DNA from: Antedon mediterranea
Taxonomy: Eukaryota; Echinodermata; Crinoidea; Comatulida; Antedonidae
Length of the DNA: 64,000 nt
Reading direction: 5' to 3'
Assembly (NCBI RefSeq): GCF_964355755.1
Contig: NC_092672.1
Location: 37,692,501-37,756,500 of the forward strand
Shown here: positions 51,501 to 60,900 of the stretch, one piece after another
Numbering within the stretch: the stretch's first letter is position 1
How the letters are laid out: each line of letters begins with the position of its first letter
Notes under the pieces: generated by a model
The model's database searches: none
Seen by the model: only the letters and a program-made list of their open reading frames with translations
Told to the model about the DNA's origin: nothing
Position numbers and translations under genes: made by a program

Positions 51501-53136
51501 TCCCTCACTGTATCTTCAAATAACTTATAATTATAATGCTACACAGTATACTACAGAGTATGGAACAGACTAGCTAAATATTAACATTCATGAGTATAGC
51601 TGCACATTGTACACTGTTTAAAAGGGTGTGGCATGTCTAGTGTTTATATGCAGGGGTACAGTACTTATTTTTAGCATGGTACTTAGATTCACCTATACGG
51701 GAACGTTACTGTATATATGTATTACTGTACAGTAATAGTATTTTATATTAATATTTATAGTATCTGTTGTAAAAATGCACAATATTACTTGTTCTTCAGG
51801 ATAAAGTGCATTGTGTGTCTAATGCAATAATATTTTGTACGCAACAATAAGCCTGAATCACTCTTTAACCTTTTGATTTGTTTTCACTTGCTATGCAATA
51901 ATGGTCAATCATTTGTGTGTATTATTTACAAACAAGATGTCTAGAAGTCAAGCTATGTGAATAATTGGTATTTAGTTAATTACATCAACCAAGTAACCTT
52001 GATGAAGAGAGACAATAACAATTCAAAAAATATTGAAATTTAAAGAATTATTGTAGACAACTGTAGCCTAAACAAAGTTAAGTGCACTTTGATATTATGG
52101 ATTAAGAATTAAATGTCAATGAACTTAACAGAAAAAAAATTATAACAGTAGGAAATATTTTCATATTTCAGTCAATTTTTAATCCAAATTTTCACTTTCT
52201 ATATTTTGAGAGCATACTGTGTTTTCTCACACTTTCTCTTTTCTGAATATAAATCTGTATTTCTTTATTATTAAAAAAAAATCCTTACAATAAATGTTTA
52301 GTATTTGATGTTTATTTATTAATTTACAATTTACATTAATCATAAATAAGCAACTAACTAATGTTTTTGTGCTGTGAAATAAAACATAGACATTGCACGT
52401 TACTTAAACAACAAAGATTCCGCACCCCCCATCAACCTCCACAACGCATGTCCCCAACCCTGAAAACAAATTTTTTTGGCCGATTGGGTCCAAACTTTCC
52501 TGGGTTGAAACGGCCATACTTCATTGGCATACTCCCCAAAAAGTTGACTTTTTACCAATAAGCATCTATACTTAATTTGTGTAGGCTAGGTCACAGGTGA
52601 TGATGGCAAATGACAGGTCTATTATTATTATTAGTATTAATAATAATAATTATATATTACAAGGATCAGGTAGATAGAGGACATTAATTAAAGCTAGGCC
52701 TAGTTTTTTTGCGTTTTACTTTATATATCCCACCATCATATAGGCCTAGAGGTATTATAGGTATGTCTCTATAAACAACAAAGTGACCACCATGGATCCA
52801 CCATGACTTACAACATGCACCAACAACACTGTAGTAGGCAAACCCAATCGATCCTCTTTCCATCAACAAATTGCTAAATAAAATTTAGAGTGATTTTCTT
52901 TCTTTTGTTAGGCTGAATGAGTGTAAACAAATGTTATAATTAGTCAATAGCGGGAATTTAATCAATTGTATTGTGTTTACAGACAAATAAGAGTACACTT
53001 TGGGTGTTTTTAACCCAATTTATGTTAGGCTAGAACGGCTCCGGTTAGAACTACGTTTATCTGAAAACTGATAGGGTACAAACCTTCCACTGCCTCTCCC
53101 CAATTTTCGCTTGTTATGTGGTGGTTGCGTACTCAT
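30553..53136 (-). CDS. ATXN2: Ataxin-2 (Lsm/LsmAD/PAM2 RNA-binding regulator), complete model
   Basis: Exons: 53084-53136, 48585-48648, 47450-47506, 46766-46837, 41591-41741, 40198-40334, 39242-39330, 38449-38697, 36791-37089, 36511-36660, 35962-36005, 35496-35845, 35062-35128, 34606-34801, 32470-32681, 31846-31942, 30877-31470, 30553-30602; 2,931 nt, 976 residues, all phases closing. Ataxin-2 is a cytoplasmic mRNP protein that binds poly(A)-binding protein and controls translation and stress granules. Seen in order: basic N terminus (MSTQPPHNKRKLGRGSGR); Lsm domain ~40-130 (GVYSNAHFVHTAAVLKGIKV, KKYEGIFSTI); LsmAD ~178-250 (WSVEDMFKANEKQFGYESSY, ANRLAAEIEGST, ERTAMELDDGLTEEDKFSAV); KYVPPHLRSN; PAM2 motif LNPSAKPFTPA at ~584-594; Q/P/H-rich tail. 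The N-terminal polyglutamine tract of human ATXN2 is absent. Its introns host most of the transposons of the right half of the window. Confidence 0.95.
30702..30862. mobile_element. MITE family E (single copy, ATXN2 last intron)
   Basis: Termini AAGGTTTACCGCAAATAGC and GCTATTTGCGATAAACC are inverted repeats. The interior also pairs: GCATGGTGGGAA with TTCCCACCATGC. About 160 bp. Confidence 0.8.
31958..32215. repeat. 85-89-bp tandem repeat, 3 copies (ATXN2 intron)
   Basis: TACATAGTCGGAAATCTACT recurs at 31973, 32062 and 32147, followed each time by ATTTACAGAATCGGACT and CTAACTAGTAGTC. Confidence 0.9.
32747..34357. mobile_element. 1.6-kb TTAA-flanked TIR transposon, non-autonomous (Kolobok- or piggyBac-like)
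   Basis: Left end AGGGGGATTCGGGGTTTAAA AT at 32751; right end ATTTTAAACCCGGAACCCCC CT ending at 34353. The two are inverted repeats over about 22 bp with two mismatches. Both ends are flanked by TTAA (32747-32750 and 34354-34357), the target duplication expected for Kolobok or piggyBac. No transposase is visible; a 29-codon frame at 34081 (MGRPTKITSDKYNF...) may be a remnant. It lies in the ATXN2 intron between exons 14 and 15. Confidence 0.75.
36226..36470. mobile_element. MITE family A copy 5, internally expanded by a 42-bp tandem repeat
   Basis: Family A termini (AGCTTTGTTTACACTATCAA and TTTGATAGTGTAAACATAGC) enclose about four tandem units of GTGCCCATATATAGTAGTGA TATGCCTAATTATGGTAGTG AT. 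The unit is the normal MITE interior amplified. Open frames on both strands here come from the 42-bp period. Confidence 0.9.
37859..38044. mobile_element. MITE family B copy 2
   Basis: A ~185-bp near-palindrome with ends AGGGTCTTTCACACCTGTTC and GAACAGGTGTGAACGACCCT. The arms pair along most of their length (CGAACATTAATG with CATTAATGTTCG; GCGGCTA with TAGCCGC). Confidence 0.9.
38143..38405 (+). mobile_element. SINE-like element with (ATT)n tail
   Basis: A head with GTGGACACAGTGTGTTGGAC and GTTCGACTCC resembles tRNA A- and B-box regions; a body follows; it ends GCGCTATATAAATCCAG and (ATT)n. The same tail motif occurs at 12345-12375. The call rests on layout only. Confidence 0.45.
38754..38882. 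mobile_element. MITE family A copy 6
   Basis: Termini AAGCTCTTTTTACACCATCA and TTATAGTGTAGAAAGAGCTT; interior TGTGATGTGCCCATATATGG and ACCATATTTGGGCACATCAC. Confidence 0.9.
39386..39525. mobile_element. MITE family C copy 3
   Basis: Ends TTTGGTTCCAACTAGAGATA CAATGCA and TGCATTGCATCTCTAGTTGG AATCAA are inverted repeats. The interior has ACGCAAGCGAGTTGACCAAT. Confidence 0.8.
39931..40104 (-). mobile_element. tRNA-derived SINE family 2, copy 1
   Basis: Minus-strand head GAGTGGAGCTGTGGCTTGGT GGTTATGATG (A-box-like) and GGGTCCTGGGTTCAAGTCCT (B-box). The rest matches 60933-61060 (CACAAGACAAACATATA, CTCTACATAAACAAAG). It lies in an ATXN2 intron. Confidence 0.8.
40682..40905. mobile_element. MITE family D copy 1
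   Basis: Ends TACAGTCAACTCTCCCAATA CCGGAC and GTCCGGTATTGGGAGAGTTG ACTGTA are a perfect 26-bp inverted repeat. The interior repeats GTCTGGTATTGGGAGAGTTT. It is the probable source of the 47-bp minisatellite at 672-1430. Confidence 0.9.
41403..41565. mobile_element. MITE family D copy 2
   Basis: Ends CAGTCAACTCTCCCAATACC and GTATTGGTAGAGTTGACTG, with a shorter A-rich interior. It lies just 3' (transcript sense) of ATXN2 exon 5. Confidence 0.85.
41818..42000. mobile_element. MITE family B copy 3
   Basis: Begins AAGGGTCTTTCACACCTGTT CCGG and ends CCGGAACAGGTGTGAAAGAC TC. The whole 183 bp is one imperfect palindrome; AAAACATTGACGTTCGAT-type arms flank GCGGCTA/TAGCCGC. Confidence 0.9.
42802..43149 (+). 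mobile_element. 5S rRNA-derived SINE (SINE3/DeuSINE-like)
   Basis: The first ~115 bp (42802-42916) read as a 5S rRNA: TACCACGTTGAAACATCGGT, TCTCGTCAGATAACCTAAGT TAAGCGACG, GGGCCTGGTTAGAGATTGGA TGGGAGACC and GGGTGCTGTA. These cover the internal pol III promoter elements (A box, intermediate element, C box). A ~230-bp body follows (GCCTCAGACCTCTGGTCAAG, GCACTGGACGAGAG) with an AATAAAATAAAAATAAAA tail. The unrelated body and A-rich tail make it a SINE rather than a functional 5S gene. Membership in the Deu superfamily is inferred. Confidence 0.85.
43655..43812. mobile_element. MITE family A copy 7
   Basis: Left end eroded (ACTACTACAAACTTTATGTG), interior TGTGATGTGCCCATATATGG, ATGATGTCATATCACTACC and GGGCCCCATCACAC; right end TAATAGTGTAGACAGAGCGT. 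Confidence 0.85.
44224..46486. mobile_element. 2.26-kb hAT-like non-autonomous DNA transposon (ATXN2 intron)
   Basis: Left end CAGGGCTGCAAATTAACTTT and right end TTAATTTGCAGCCCTG are inverted repeats (16 bp exact). TATTAG occurs immediately outside both ends (44218-44223 and 46487-46492). CAGGG termini are typical of hAT elements. The interior has no convincing transposase; the short frames (45464-45711, 46058-46297) show no hAT motifs. It is more GC-rich than its surroundings near 44340-45400 and contains poly-G runs and a CCATGGAGGAAA/TTTCCTCCATGG palindrome at 44733-44760. Confidence 0.8.
47744..47912. mobile_element. Dispersed repeat, possibly a retroelement terminal fragment (copy 1)
   Basis: ATTACTGAAAAAATGACAAT, GGCTGGATCTCAATGGAGA, AAAGGATAAAGTAAAACAGC CAG and GCTTTCGGGCAACACTGGCC CTTCATCATCG. 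It shares most of this with 48800-48965. The TTTCG...CTTCATCA end resembles Penelope-like element termini, an inference only. Confidence 0.4.
48800..48965. mobile_element. Dispersed repeat, copy 2 of the 47744 family
   Basis: AAATTACTGAAAAAATTACA, GCAACTGGATCTAAATGGAA, AACGATAAAGTAAAACGGCC AG, and a diverged CAGACCTTTCATTC end followed by GTCCTTCTTCAGTGCAAG. Confidence 0.4.
50024..50567. repeat. 54-bp hairpin-forming minisatellite, 10 copies (ATXN2 intron 1)
   Basis: Unit GTGTAGCAATAAAGTTGTTT / TGTATAGCTTTTTGCTATGC / TACACTGGCGAAAT, with AATAAAG/AATACAG alternation. GTGTAGCA at the start pairs with TGCTACAC near the end, so every unit can fold. Because 54 = 18 codons, two frames are open throughout; these are not genes. 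Confidence 0.97.
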
Positions 53137-54239
53137 GCTTCGGATCGCCGGTAGCTACTTCTCAGAAGCACTGGCCTTGCAAATTCAGTTTATTTGTAAA
53201 TTAAAATAATCAACAACGCATATCGATAACGATACTTGTATTAATATTCACAACTGCTTTTCACCACCGGAGAATGACTTCAAAGGCAATGTTTTTGATC
53301 AATCGACAATGCTTTGGCCTTCGACGTGAGACCAAAAGATATGCTAAAGGCCAATGGCGGAACGATATAGGATATTCGTTATGAATCACACAGTGGGGTC
53401 AAACTATGTCAATGCATTTTATGTCGATCTTAGTACAAATAAAACAATTTATTGTATTGAATTTTTTTGTTATTATACGCAATTGATATCAACCGTAACT
53501 TCACAGTTGCTCGGTGTAGCCTTGCTTAATGTGAAAACTTTGATCTATTTTATCTTATATCAAGTGTGTAGTAAGTGACGTGGCGTACCGTACATACATT
53601 TTCACTAAAAAATTGAGATGCAGCCTGCGCGCATTTTGATGAAGAATTGGAAAACGACGAAAAGTCATGTTTTTTATTTCTTGGAAAATATGAAAGCGCC
53701 CTCACTCCAAATTATACGCGCGAAAATATCATGCATAATTACGTCATTAATTTAATAATTTTCAATTACAATATAAAATTTAATGACAAAAAGAGAGATC
53801 GACGTTTCGGTACCATCATAGAACCATTTTCAAGATCAAGTGAATACAAAACAATAATAATTATGTGCACTAAGCACCAAAGTTGGTGACAGGAAATGCA
53901 ATTAATAATAATTTATTTGGAGATTACACTTTTACAACAGTGGCACTCGACCAAATGGAAGGTGCATCCAAAAGAAATGTAAAAAAAAAAAAAGCATGAT
54001 ATAGAAAGTAACAATTACAATAAAAAGTCGACGTAGGTCAATGTCAAAACAATTCAACTACAGAAACTACAATACCATTGATAATTAACACCAGCAGGAA
54101 ACCCACTGACACCTAAAAATACAAAATTACAAGAAATAATAGAATTGGTAGGAACTGTACAATATAAAATGAATTGCGGGCAACAACAATGTAGACCTAA
54201 CACTATAATGAGATAGATATCAATCATTTAGTTGATTGA

Positions 54240-54970
54240 TATGAACATTACTCGCCTAGAACATTACATCTGTGTGCCCATGCTCTTTTAACATAGTGCT
54301 TACAGTAACAATCAAAGACATTTGATATGGAATCGACGTCATACATATAATGATAGTAATTATCAGTTCCACCTAATACAAGATTTAATTTGGTGTTCAG
54401 GTCACCAGAGATACAATTTTCCCATACATCTAAATGATTGATATCGATTAACATATATTCTAATTTGGTATATTCTTCAATCCTTATGCCATTGAGTTGG
54501 TTACATGTGAATAGAAAATGTTGAATGTCTTCTAAACCATTCTTACACATTTTACAGATACCATCATATTCAGGAAGCCACTTACAACTCCTGCCTAAAG
54601 GAAGGGTGTTAGAACGTAGTTTGAATTTGAGGCTAGATCCTAGAAAGTCTACAATCCAATAAATATTTTTCAAGGCACGGATTAGACTTAATAAGAGAGT
54701 ATGTCTGGAGTGACGATTTTCTTAGCATTTCACTTTTCCAAAGTGCAATGTTTGTGTCATGCATCAACTCTTTAAATCTCTTAACCCAATGACTATCAGG
54801 GTCATTGCCAAGGTAGGAAGTTCCGAAAATTGAGTCGATGTCCATATTAATAGACGCACACGTCTTAGCAAAACTGGGAATTAGTTTATAGAGTGGTTCT
54901 ACATTTGTAGTTGAACTTAGACACGTATTAAGCATAAAGTTAGGCCAACGGTGTTTATCCATGTTCATTA
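54240..54970 (-). pseudogene. LINE ORF2 C-terminal fragment, frame-broken
   Basis: Two overlapping frames (54968-54633 and 54673-54248) read as one polypeptide after a frameshift near 54650. The second has a Cys-rich motif CKMCKNGLEDIQHFLFTC, the CxxC...HxxxxC zinc-binding pattern found near the C terminus of many LINE reverse transcriptases. The RT core is absent. Confidence 0.6.
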
Positions 54971-55099
54971 GGCCTACATAATTAATAAATTTGGCTCTAG
55001 ATATATCTTGAATAATTGAGGGCTAATTAAGTAATTAGCTCCTCCTACTGAGTTAGATAAACAAATTAGCTTTGATGGAATCCGATTGTTTATTGAGTG

Positions 55100-56190
55100 T
55101 AGGTTTTATCTCTTTGATCCACAACATCTCCTTAATTAGGCAATCAAACTTATTGTTACATTTAGATAAGACTCTAAAGTATTCTGAGATATCACCAGTT
55201 ATGCCATGTTTTTAATACTTTTGTTATGTTCATTAATGTGGTTGTAAAGGTGTCGGCAAGTGTAACACAAACCGCATTGAAATTTGTACACACCGCATTG
55301 TGAATTAATGATTCTGGGTTTCATTTCTTTAGGTTTTAAGGTATCTTACGACTAGTAAATACTGGTAAAATATCATTTTCAATCTTCGCACTAAGTTGTT
55401 TAAGTTGTTTAGTAACCGTGTTCCAACAAGTTTGATCCTTGTGCGGTAGTAAAATCCTAATAGGCTGGGGAGATTCATCAGTTAGCATATCTTTATTAGA
55501 CTAGGAGTCACACAAGTATTAATGGATTGGTTGAAAGCCTTAACAATATTACTAATAAGATCTAAAGGATAATTCAACTTTTGAAAAATCTTTGTTTACA
55601 TTATCAACCTCTGATAGGAAAATGTCATGCGTAGATGACAATTTGTAGGCCCTATTAAGCATTGTGTGAATTAGATTACGTTTATGTTTGATATCCACAT
55701 GGCTATCATAATGTAATAATAAGCCTTTATTGGTGGATTTCTTATATACTTTGGTTTCAAGAGATACATCGTTTTTTGAGATAGTCATACCTAAAAAATG
55801 TATTGAGTTATCTCTAGAAATTTCCATTGTAAAATCAACGGCATCGTTTGAATTGTTCAAAGTGTTCAAAAAATTCTGTGTTGAAACCTGGTTTGGCATG
55901 AATACGATTGTGTCATCAACGTAACGAAGATAGAACTGCGGCATTTTCCCTGTTGCTTGTAAGGTATCTTCAATGTAACACATGAAAACATTTGCCATCA
56001 GTGGTCCAAGCGGTGAACCCATGGCTACGCCATCAACCTGCTCGTATAGATCACCATCATATTGGAAAAGTTGATTTTTGGTCGCAATTGTAAGTAGGTC
56101 CTTAAGACCTTGTTTATCGATAGATAAACCGTGTTCAATGTTAAACCAGTCATCTTTAAAGGCCTTATGAACAAGAATGTTCAATTAGAA
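55100..56190 (-). pseudogene. Penelope-like element RT fragment with degraded GIY-YIG-like tail
   Basis: A frame of 210 codons (56184-55552) has VDGVAMGSPLGPLMANVFM and LRYVDDTIVF, the RT motifs B and C, then FTMEISRDNSIHFLGMTI. Downstream, across frame breaks, comes VYKFQCGLCYTCRHLYNHIN (about 55310-55240), resembling the GIY-YIG endonuclease linker of Penelope-like elements. The N-terminal RT motifs are missing. It is inactive, lying between ATXN2 and HECTD4. Confidence 0.75.
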
Positions 56191-56696
56191 AATATGATTG
56201 ATATGGGGTAGCACATTCTTATTTAAAACTTCTAGTTACATAAAAAATGTGTGTCAGGTGTATGACTTTTTCTAACTTTGGAACACATTCATTGCCTTTA
56301 TTTCATTTACTTAAAATATTAGATATAAACAAACTTTATACTGTATGTACTGTACTCTAATAAACAAAACCATATCAGTTCAATAGATAATATCTGATGG
56401 ATTAACAATATATAAAACATTGTAAATTATAGATTATTCTTTTATATACTTAAATAAAAGTAATTCTTTAAGTTGTTTAGAGAAAGCAAATCTAGATGTA
56501 ATTGTTCGTAATTTTCTAAAGGTAAATTATTCCAAATAACAGCACCAGAAAAAGAGATTCTAAATCGTCCACAATTAATACGACAATGGGAAATGGCTAA
56601 ATTAAAATAATGATTAATTCTTGTATTATATGCATGATCGGTAGTTTCAAAATAATCTGTGAGGTAATCTATTATTAAATTTAGAAACACATACAT

Positions 56697-56725
56697 TATG
56701 TTATGTTATGTTATGTTATGTTATT
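56697..56725. repeat. TTATG microsatellite
   Basis: About five TTATG units followed by TTATTTATTTATTA. Confidence 0.9.
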
Positions 56726-57462
56726 TATTTATTATTCAAAATTTTGTTTTTGTTTTTGACGTTATCAAATTGTTTTATTTATTCTTTAAGTTCTGTTATT
56801 TATTTGTTAATTTCGTAGCTTAAGTTAGTTAAGATTTAAAAGGTACCAAGCTTGATTAGCTCCGGCTATATCTTGGTTACCTTTTGTATTTATTGTTTGA
56901 TACAATAAAAGAAAGAAGAAGAAGATAACTAATATATAATGAAACTACTTAGGCCCTAGGTGGGAATAATACGGCAACTATATTTTTACCAATAAATACA
57001 TGCATTGTAGTAATTAGATAGGCCTTCTATAGTTTTTCTAACCATTACTGTATAACCAATTTATACGGCCAAATTACATAACATTTTGTTAATAAATTTT
57101 GTATAATTATCTTGATTCTCATTTAATAATTATTTATTTGATAAAATTACTAAATCTTTAACTGACTATAATTAATTGGATAAATATTTATGGAATTAGA
57201 AACGATGTGTTCTAAATTAGATCAATGCTGCTGCTGTTTTTAAATATTAATTTTTTTGTGCCTTGTGACACAACTTTGTTGTTGGCATTATTTAAAAAAA
57301 TGTATAACATTTATTTATTGTTTGGATTGCCTGTTTTTTTGCCTTTTAAAAACCTGAAAAAAAAGTGAAGTTTCCAATAAATCATTATTTTTACTTTTAT
57401 TATTAGAGATTATTAATAATGCTCAAAAAATATTATTAAATAAAAAAAGATAGAAAAATAAG

Positions 57463-57534
57463 TTCCCACACCGGGAATCGAACCCGGGCCGCGGCGGTGA
57501 GAGCGCCGAATCCTAACCACTAGACCATATGGGA
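57463..57534 (-). tRNA. trnE-CUC: tRNA-Glu (anticodon CTC)
   Basis: A 72-nt cloverleaf on the minus strand. The acceptor stem pairs TCCCATA with TGTGGGA (one G-T). The D arm has TGGTCTAGTGGTTAGG (A box), the anticodon arm CGGCG-CTCTCAC-CGCCG gives CTC, and the T arm CCGGGTTCGATTCCCGG is the B box. Apart from the acceptor stem it matches the canonical animal tRNA-Glu. No intron, no CCA. On the minus strand the gene is followed by TTTTTCTATC (57460-57441), a T-run pol III terminator. It is probably a functional single gene, since all stems are intact. Confidence 0.97.
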
Positions 57535-57923
57535 CTTGCTTAGGAAAAGAAAAATTAACCTATAAGACCTTTCACGTACACAATTCTGACAAAAACCTAC
57601 TGAATATAGTTGATTTTAAATCAGTGTTTTTTAAAATGCATAATTGTATTATATCCTTTATATATTGCTCTATATAATTATATTTTAGCAAAAATGTGAC
57701 AAATTGAAAAAAGTAGAGGGCGTTTGATGTTAATTAACATCTATTAAAACGCGTTACATTATTTGCTGACGCATTTCTGTTGTTACACAAAAGAGGTCAT
57801 CCTGGCTGGAAGATCAAAACAATCAAGATTTATGAAGTCAAATCAGAACATAAATATGTAGGATTTAGGGTAATATTAACCCCTCTGATCTGATTTTTTT
57901 GCAGATTAAACTATATTAGAATA

Positions 57924-60900
57924 ATGGCTACATCTAGTAGCGTTAATGATAACACACAGTGGCTATCTATAAGTGAAGAAACACTATTTTTGCACAATGG
58001 TTTACTACGAATTCTTGACCTGGTCGAGCTTCCGCAGCAGGCTACTGATAATTCTGATAGCCAAGGCACCGAAGCGAACGAGAATGATGTTGTGTCATTT
58101 GATTCCAAAGATCCAAAAGAGCTTACCGAAAGGCTTCTAGCTGTTTGTGGTACTAATAACAATGTATTCGCATACTCTAGACTGCTTGATTACAGGCGCA
58201 ATGCATTAAAAGGATTGTGGAATGCGCAACGACAACTCGCTGCTACGTCGGAGAAAGCAGTTGAAAAAGAAGCAGCGAGCCAAGAGGAAACATTTAATCT
58301 GCTTAGAAAGCAAGGGTTGTGGCAACAAGGTGATACTGTCAGCTTTTCCAGCAGGGTTAGTCTTCTACTCGTCTTTCCTCTCCTGAAATCTCAGAGTGTC
58401 GTCGATCCAGCTTTGATCGGAACAACAACAAAACTACTCCTCAATTGTCTGCAAGACTGCCCTCCGTTGAGTCTAACGAAAGAACCGACAGATTGTCTTA
58501 ATGGCTTGGAGAATCTCTTGTGCACTTGGCTCGGAGAACATTCTGAAGTTGAATCATTGCGTACGATTACAGATATTGAACAAAAAGAAAGTGCCGCTGC
58601 AGCACTTACAGCTCTAGCTTGTGCAAGGTGTGTTTAATTTTAAATTTATTGCCGTAAATATAATTTTCATGGTATATTTTATAAGTAGTGGAGCTGTAGC
58701 TGGTTAACGTGCTTGTCTTCCAATCCCAGGGCCCAGGGTTCAATCCTAACCTACAGTGTAGTGCCAGTGTTGTAACTCACGACTCCTTCACCTCTACTCC
58801 TAAAGCCTAAAATGAGACTTTATAAGCATGATTTTAATTTTTTTAATTTTTAGAGGATAAAAAATAAAATTAATAATAATAAAATAGATATTGCACCTGT
58901 TTTACATATGGTCAAGTATTTTGAACAATAGATTAAAAACATTCATAAAATTATTTTAAAAAAAAGTTACATTCATTTATAAAATAGTTTATCCATGTAA
59001 TTAGCAAGTTACTCGCTGTTGGATGCGTATGAAATAAATGGAAAAAAACACATTTTTGTTTGTAGCATTACAAATATTTAATCAATGTTTCATTTGCTAT
59101 TTTCAATAGAGGATCTATAAAAACCCTGATTCACACGGTACACCTTCTACAAAAGCTGTCCAATGAAATCAAATCGTTACCGGTTGCAAAGATTCTTTAC
59201 AAGTTACTACAGCTGGCAGGAGGACCAGGATGTCCGTCTTCTCTGTTGGGTACAAAGCATATTTTGTGTTGGGGATTTGAAGATATGTTGAGTATTACAG
59301 AAAGAGGCAGTGACCAGGATAAAGATAAAGGTATGAGGCATGATGTTAATTGTCTCAGGATTATAATGAATGGAAATACCATGAAAGGATAACAACAAGG
59401 ATATCCAGCTGCCATTCGGGTACTGAATACTTGTCAGTATTCCGTACGAGAGTGATGTGACACTTTTTTTATTGTTTTTGTTATTTTTTTATTTATCTGT
59501 TTTTGTATATCAAACATAATTTCTATGTATAAGTTAAAATGCAAATGGCAATAAATGGAAGTAATTTTCCACTAATGAATGAATGTATAATCTATCATTC
59601 ACAGACTCAACCTTCATGCAGATTATATTTTTACCGTTTACTTTAAATACTTTTATTTTACAGAGAATGAGTTTGGTAGAAGTGTTGGAAGTGATGGTAA
59701 TTTCTTATACGTGACCGGATCATGCGGACGCGGTATTGCCAAGATCGGTACCGGCCTCCATGGTACTCTAAGGGGATATGTGTACACTACGAACCTGGAA
59801 GTAGACTCAGGATGGGTGGCTTATGGCGATGGTTATCTTGTTCATAGGCCTACCTCATTTGATGGAAAGAGTGGAATACTGTTTACAATGGTAGATATGA
59901 ATACATTAAAGGTAAAGGTCAAAGTAACTCTCTTGCCTCCAATTATATTAGTCCAAATATCATTTTGTTAGTAGTGAGTGGCCGAGCGGTTAAGACAGTG
60001 GAACCGTAATCCAGCCATAAAATCGGCAAGGGTTCAATGCTCACTTGCTCCAAGGTTCTGGTGGTAGAACAGGTCTTCTCGGATAAGGACTATAAACTGT
60101 GAACACATCTAGCTCATATGCACTTTAAAGAACCTAATACATATTTCAAGATGAGTGGGGGATTACCCTGGTATACTAGTTCACACTCAGCCACTGTGTT
60201 GTGGACAGATGAGAGAGCGCCTTAACGTGGCTGCACTGACATGACGTGACCCGTAGGGGAGAAGCACGTAGTTGAAATGTGTGAGTCCACAGTGCATTGA
60301 GACCATTTGTATTATGCCCTATACAAATTTAACACCATTAACCATTTTAATTAGTTAAACAACGAAATCCATAATGTCGTTAATACAGTCATAAATATTC
60401 ATCTATCCAGGTAATAGCATATGAAATAAAGTTTAAACTTATATTGTTTAAAATTTACTTTATTTCCATTTAAAATTAAAAAAAATATTGTCAAATTTTT
60501 AAGAAATGATGAACAAAATGCATAAAAATGTGTTGCACTACCTTTATACAAAAAAATTGATAATTTTTAGGTCTACATTTATAGGATGAAAAATATATTT
60601 TTTATTGAGTTTACATTAATGGCAAAAATTCAGAATTGATTTGTAATTTTTCTTCTTAAGATGAAAGAAGTGGTAACATTTGAACAGACTTGTGAGATTG
60701 CTCTGACTGTATCCCTTTGTAGTGATGGTCTGTACTTCTATTGGATATGGTGTCCAGCTAGTGTCGTAGACAAGAATGGCAAAGGTCAAAATGTTTACTT
60801 GGAAGTGTTCAAAATACAGGTATTTAGTAACTGTATATCAATTTTTTGTTTGGTTTGTATATTTAGGAAAATTGCCAAGGATAACCACAAGCGAATTCAT

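Larger units (their letters stand above)
53137..57923. other. Intergenic between divergent ATXN2 and HECTD4
   Basis: 53137-53350 is the ATXN2 promoter side. About 53795-53850 carries CGACGTTTCGGTACCATCAT, a Penelope-terminus-like motif. 54240-56190 holds two broken retroelements. 56697-56721 is a TTATG run. 57463-57534 is a tRNA-Glu gene. At 57885-57903 a T-run followed by GCAG looks like a splice acceptor just before the HECTD4 ATG, so a non-coding first exon may lie further left. Confidence 0.6.
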
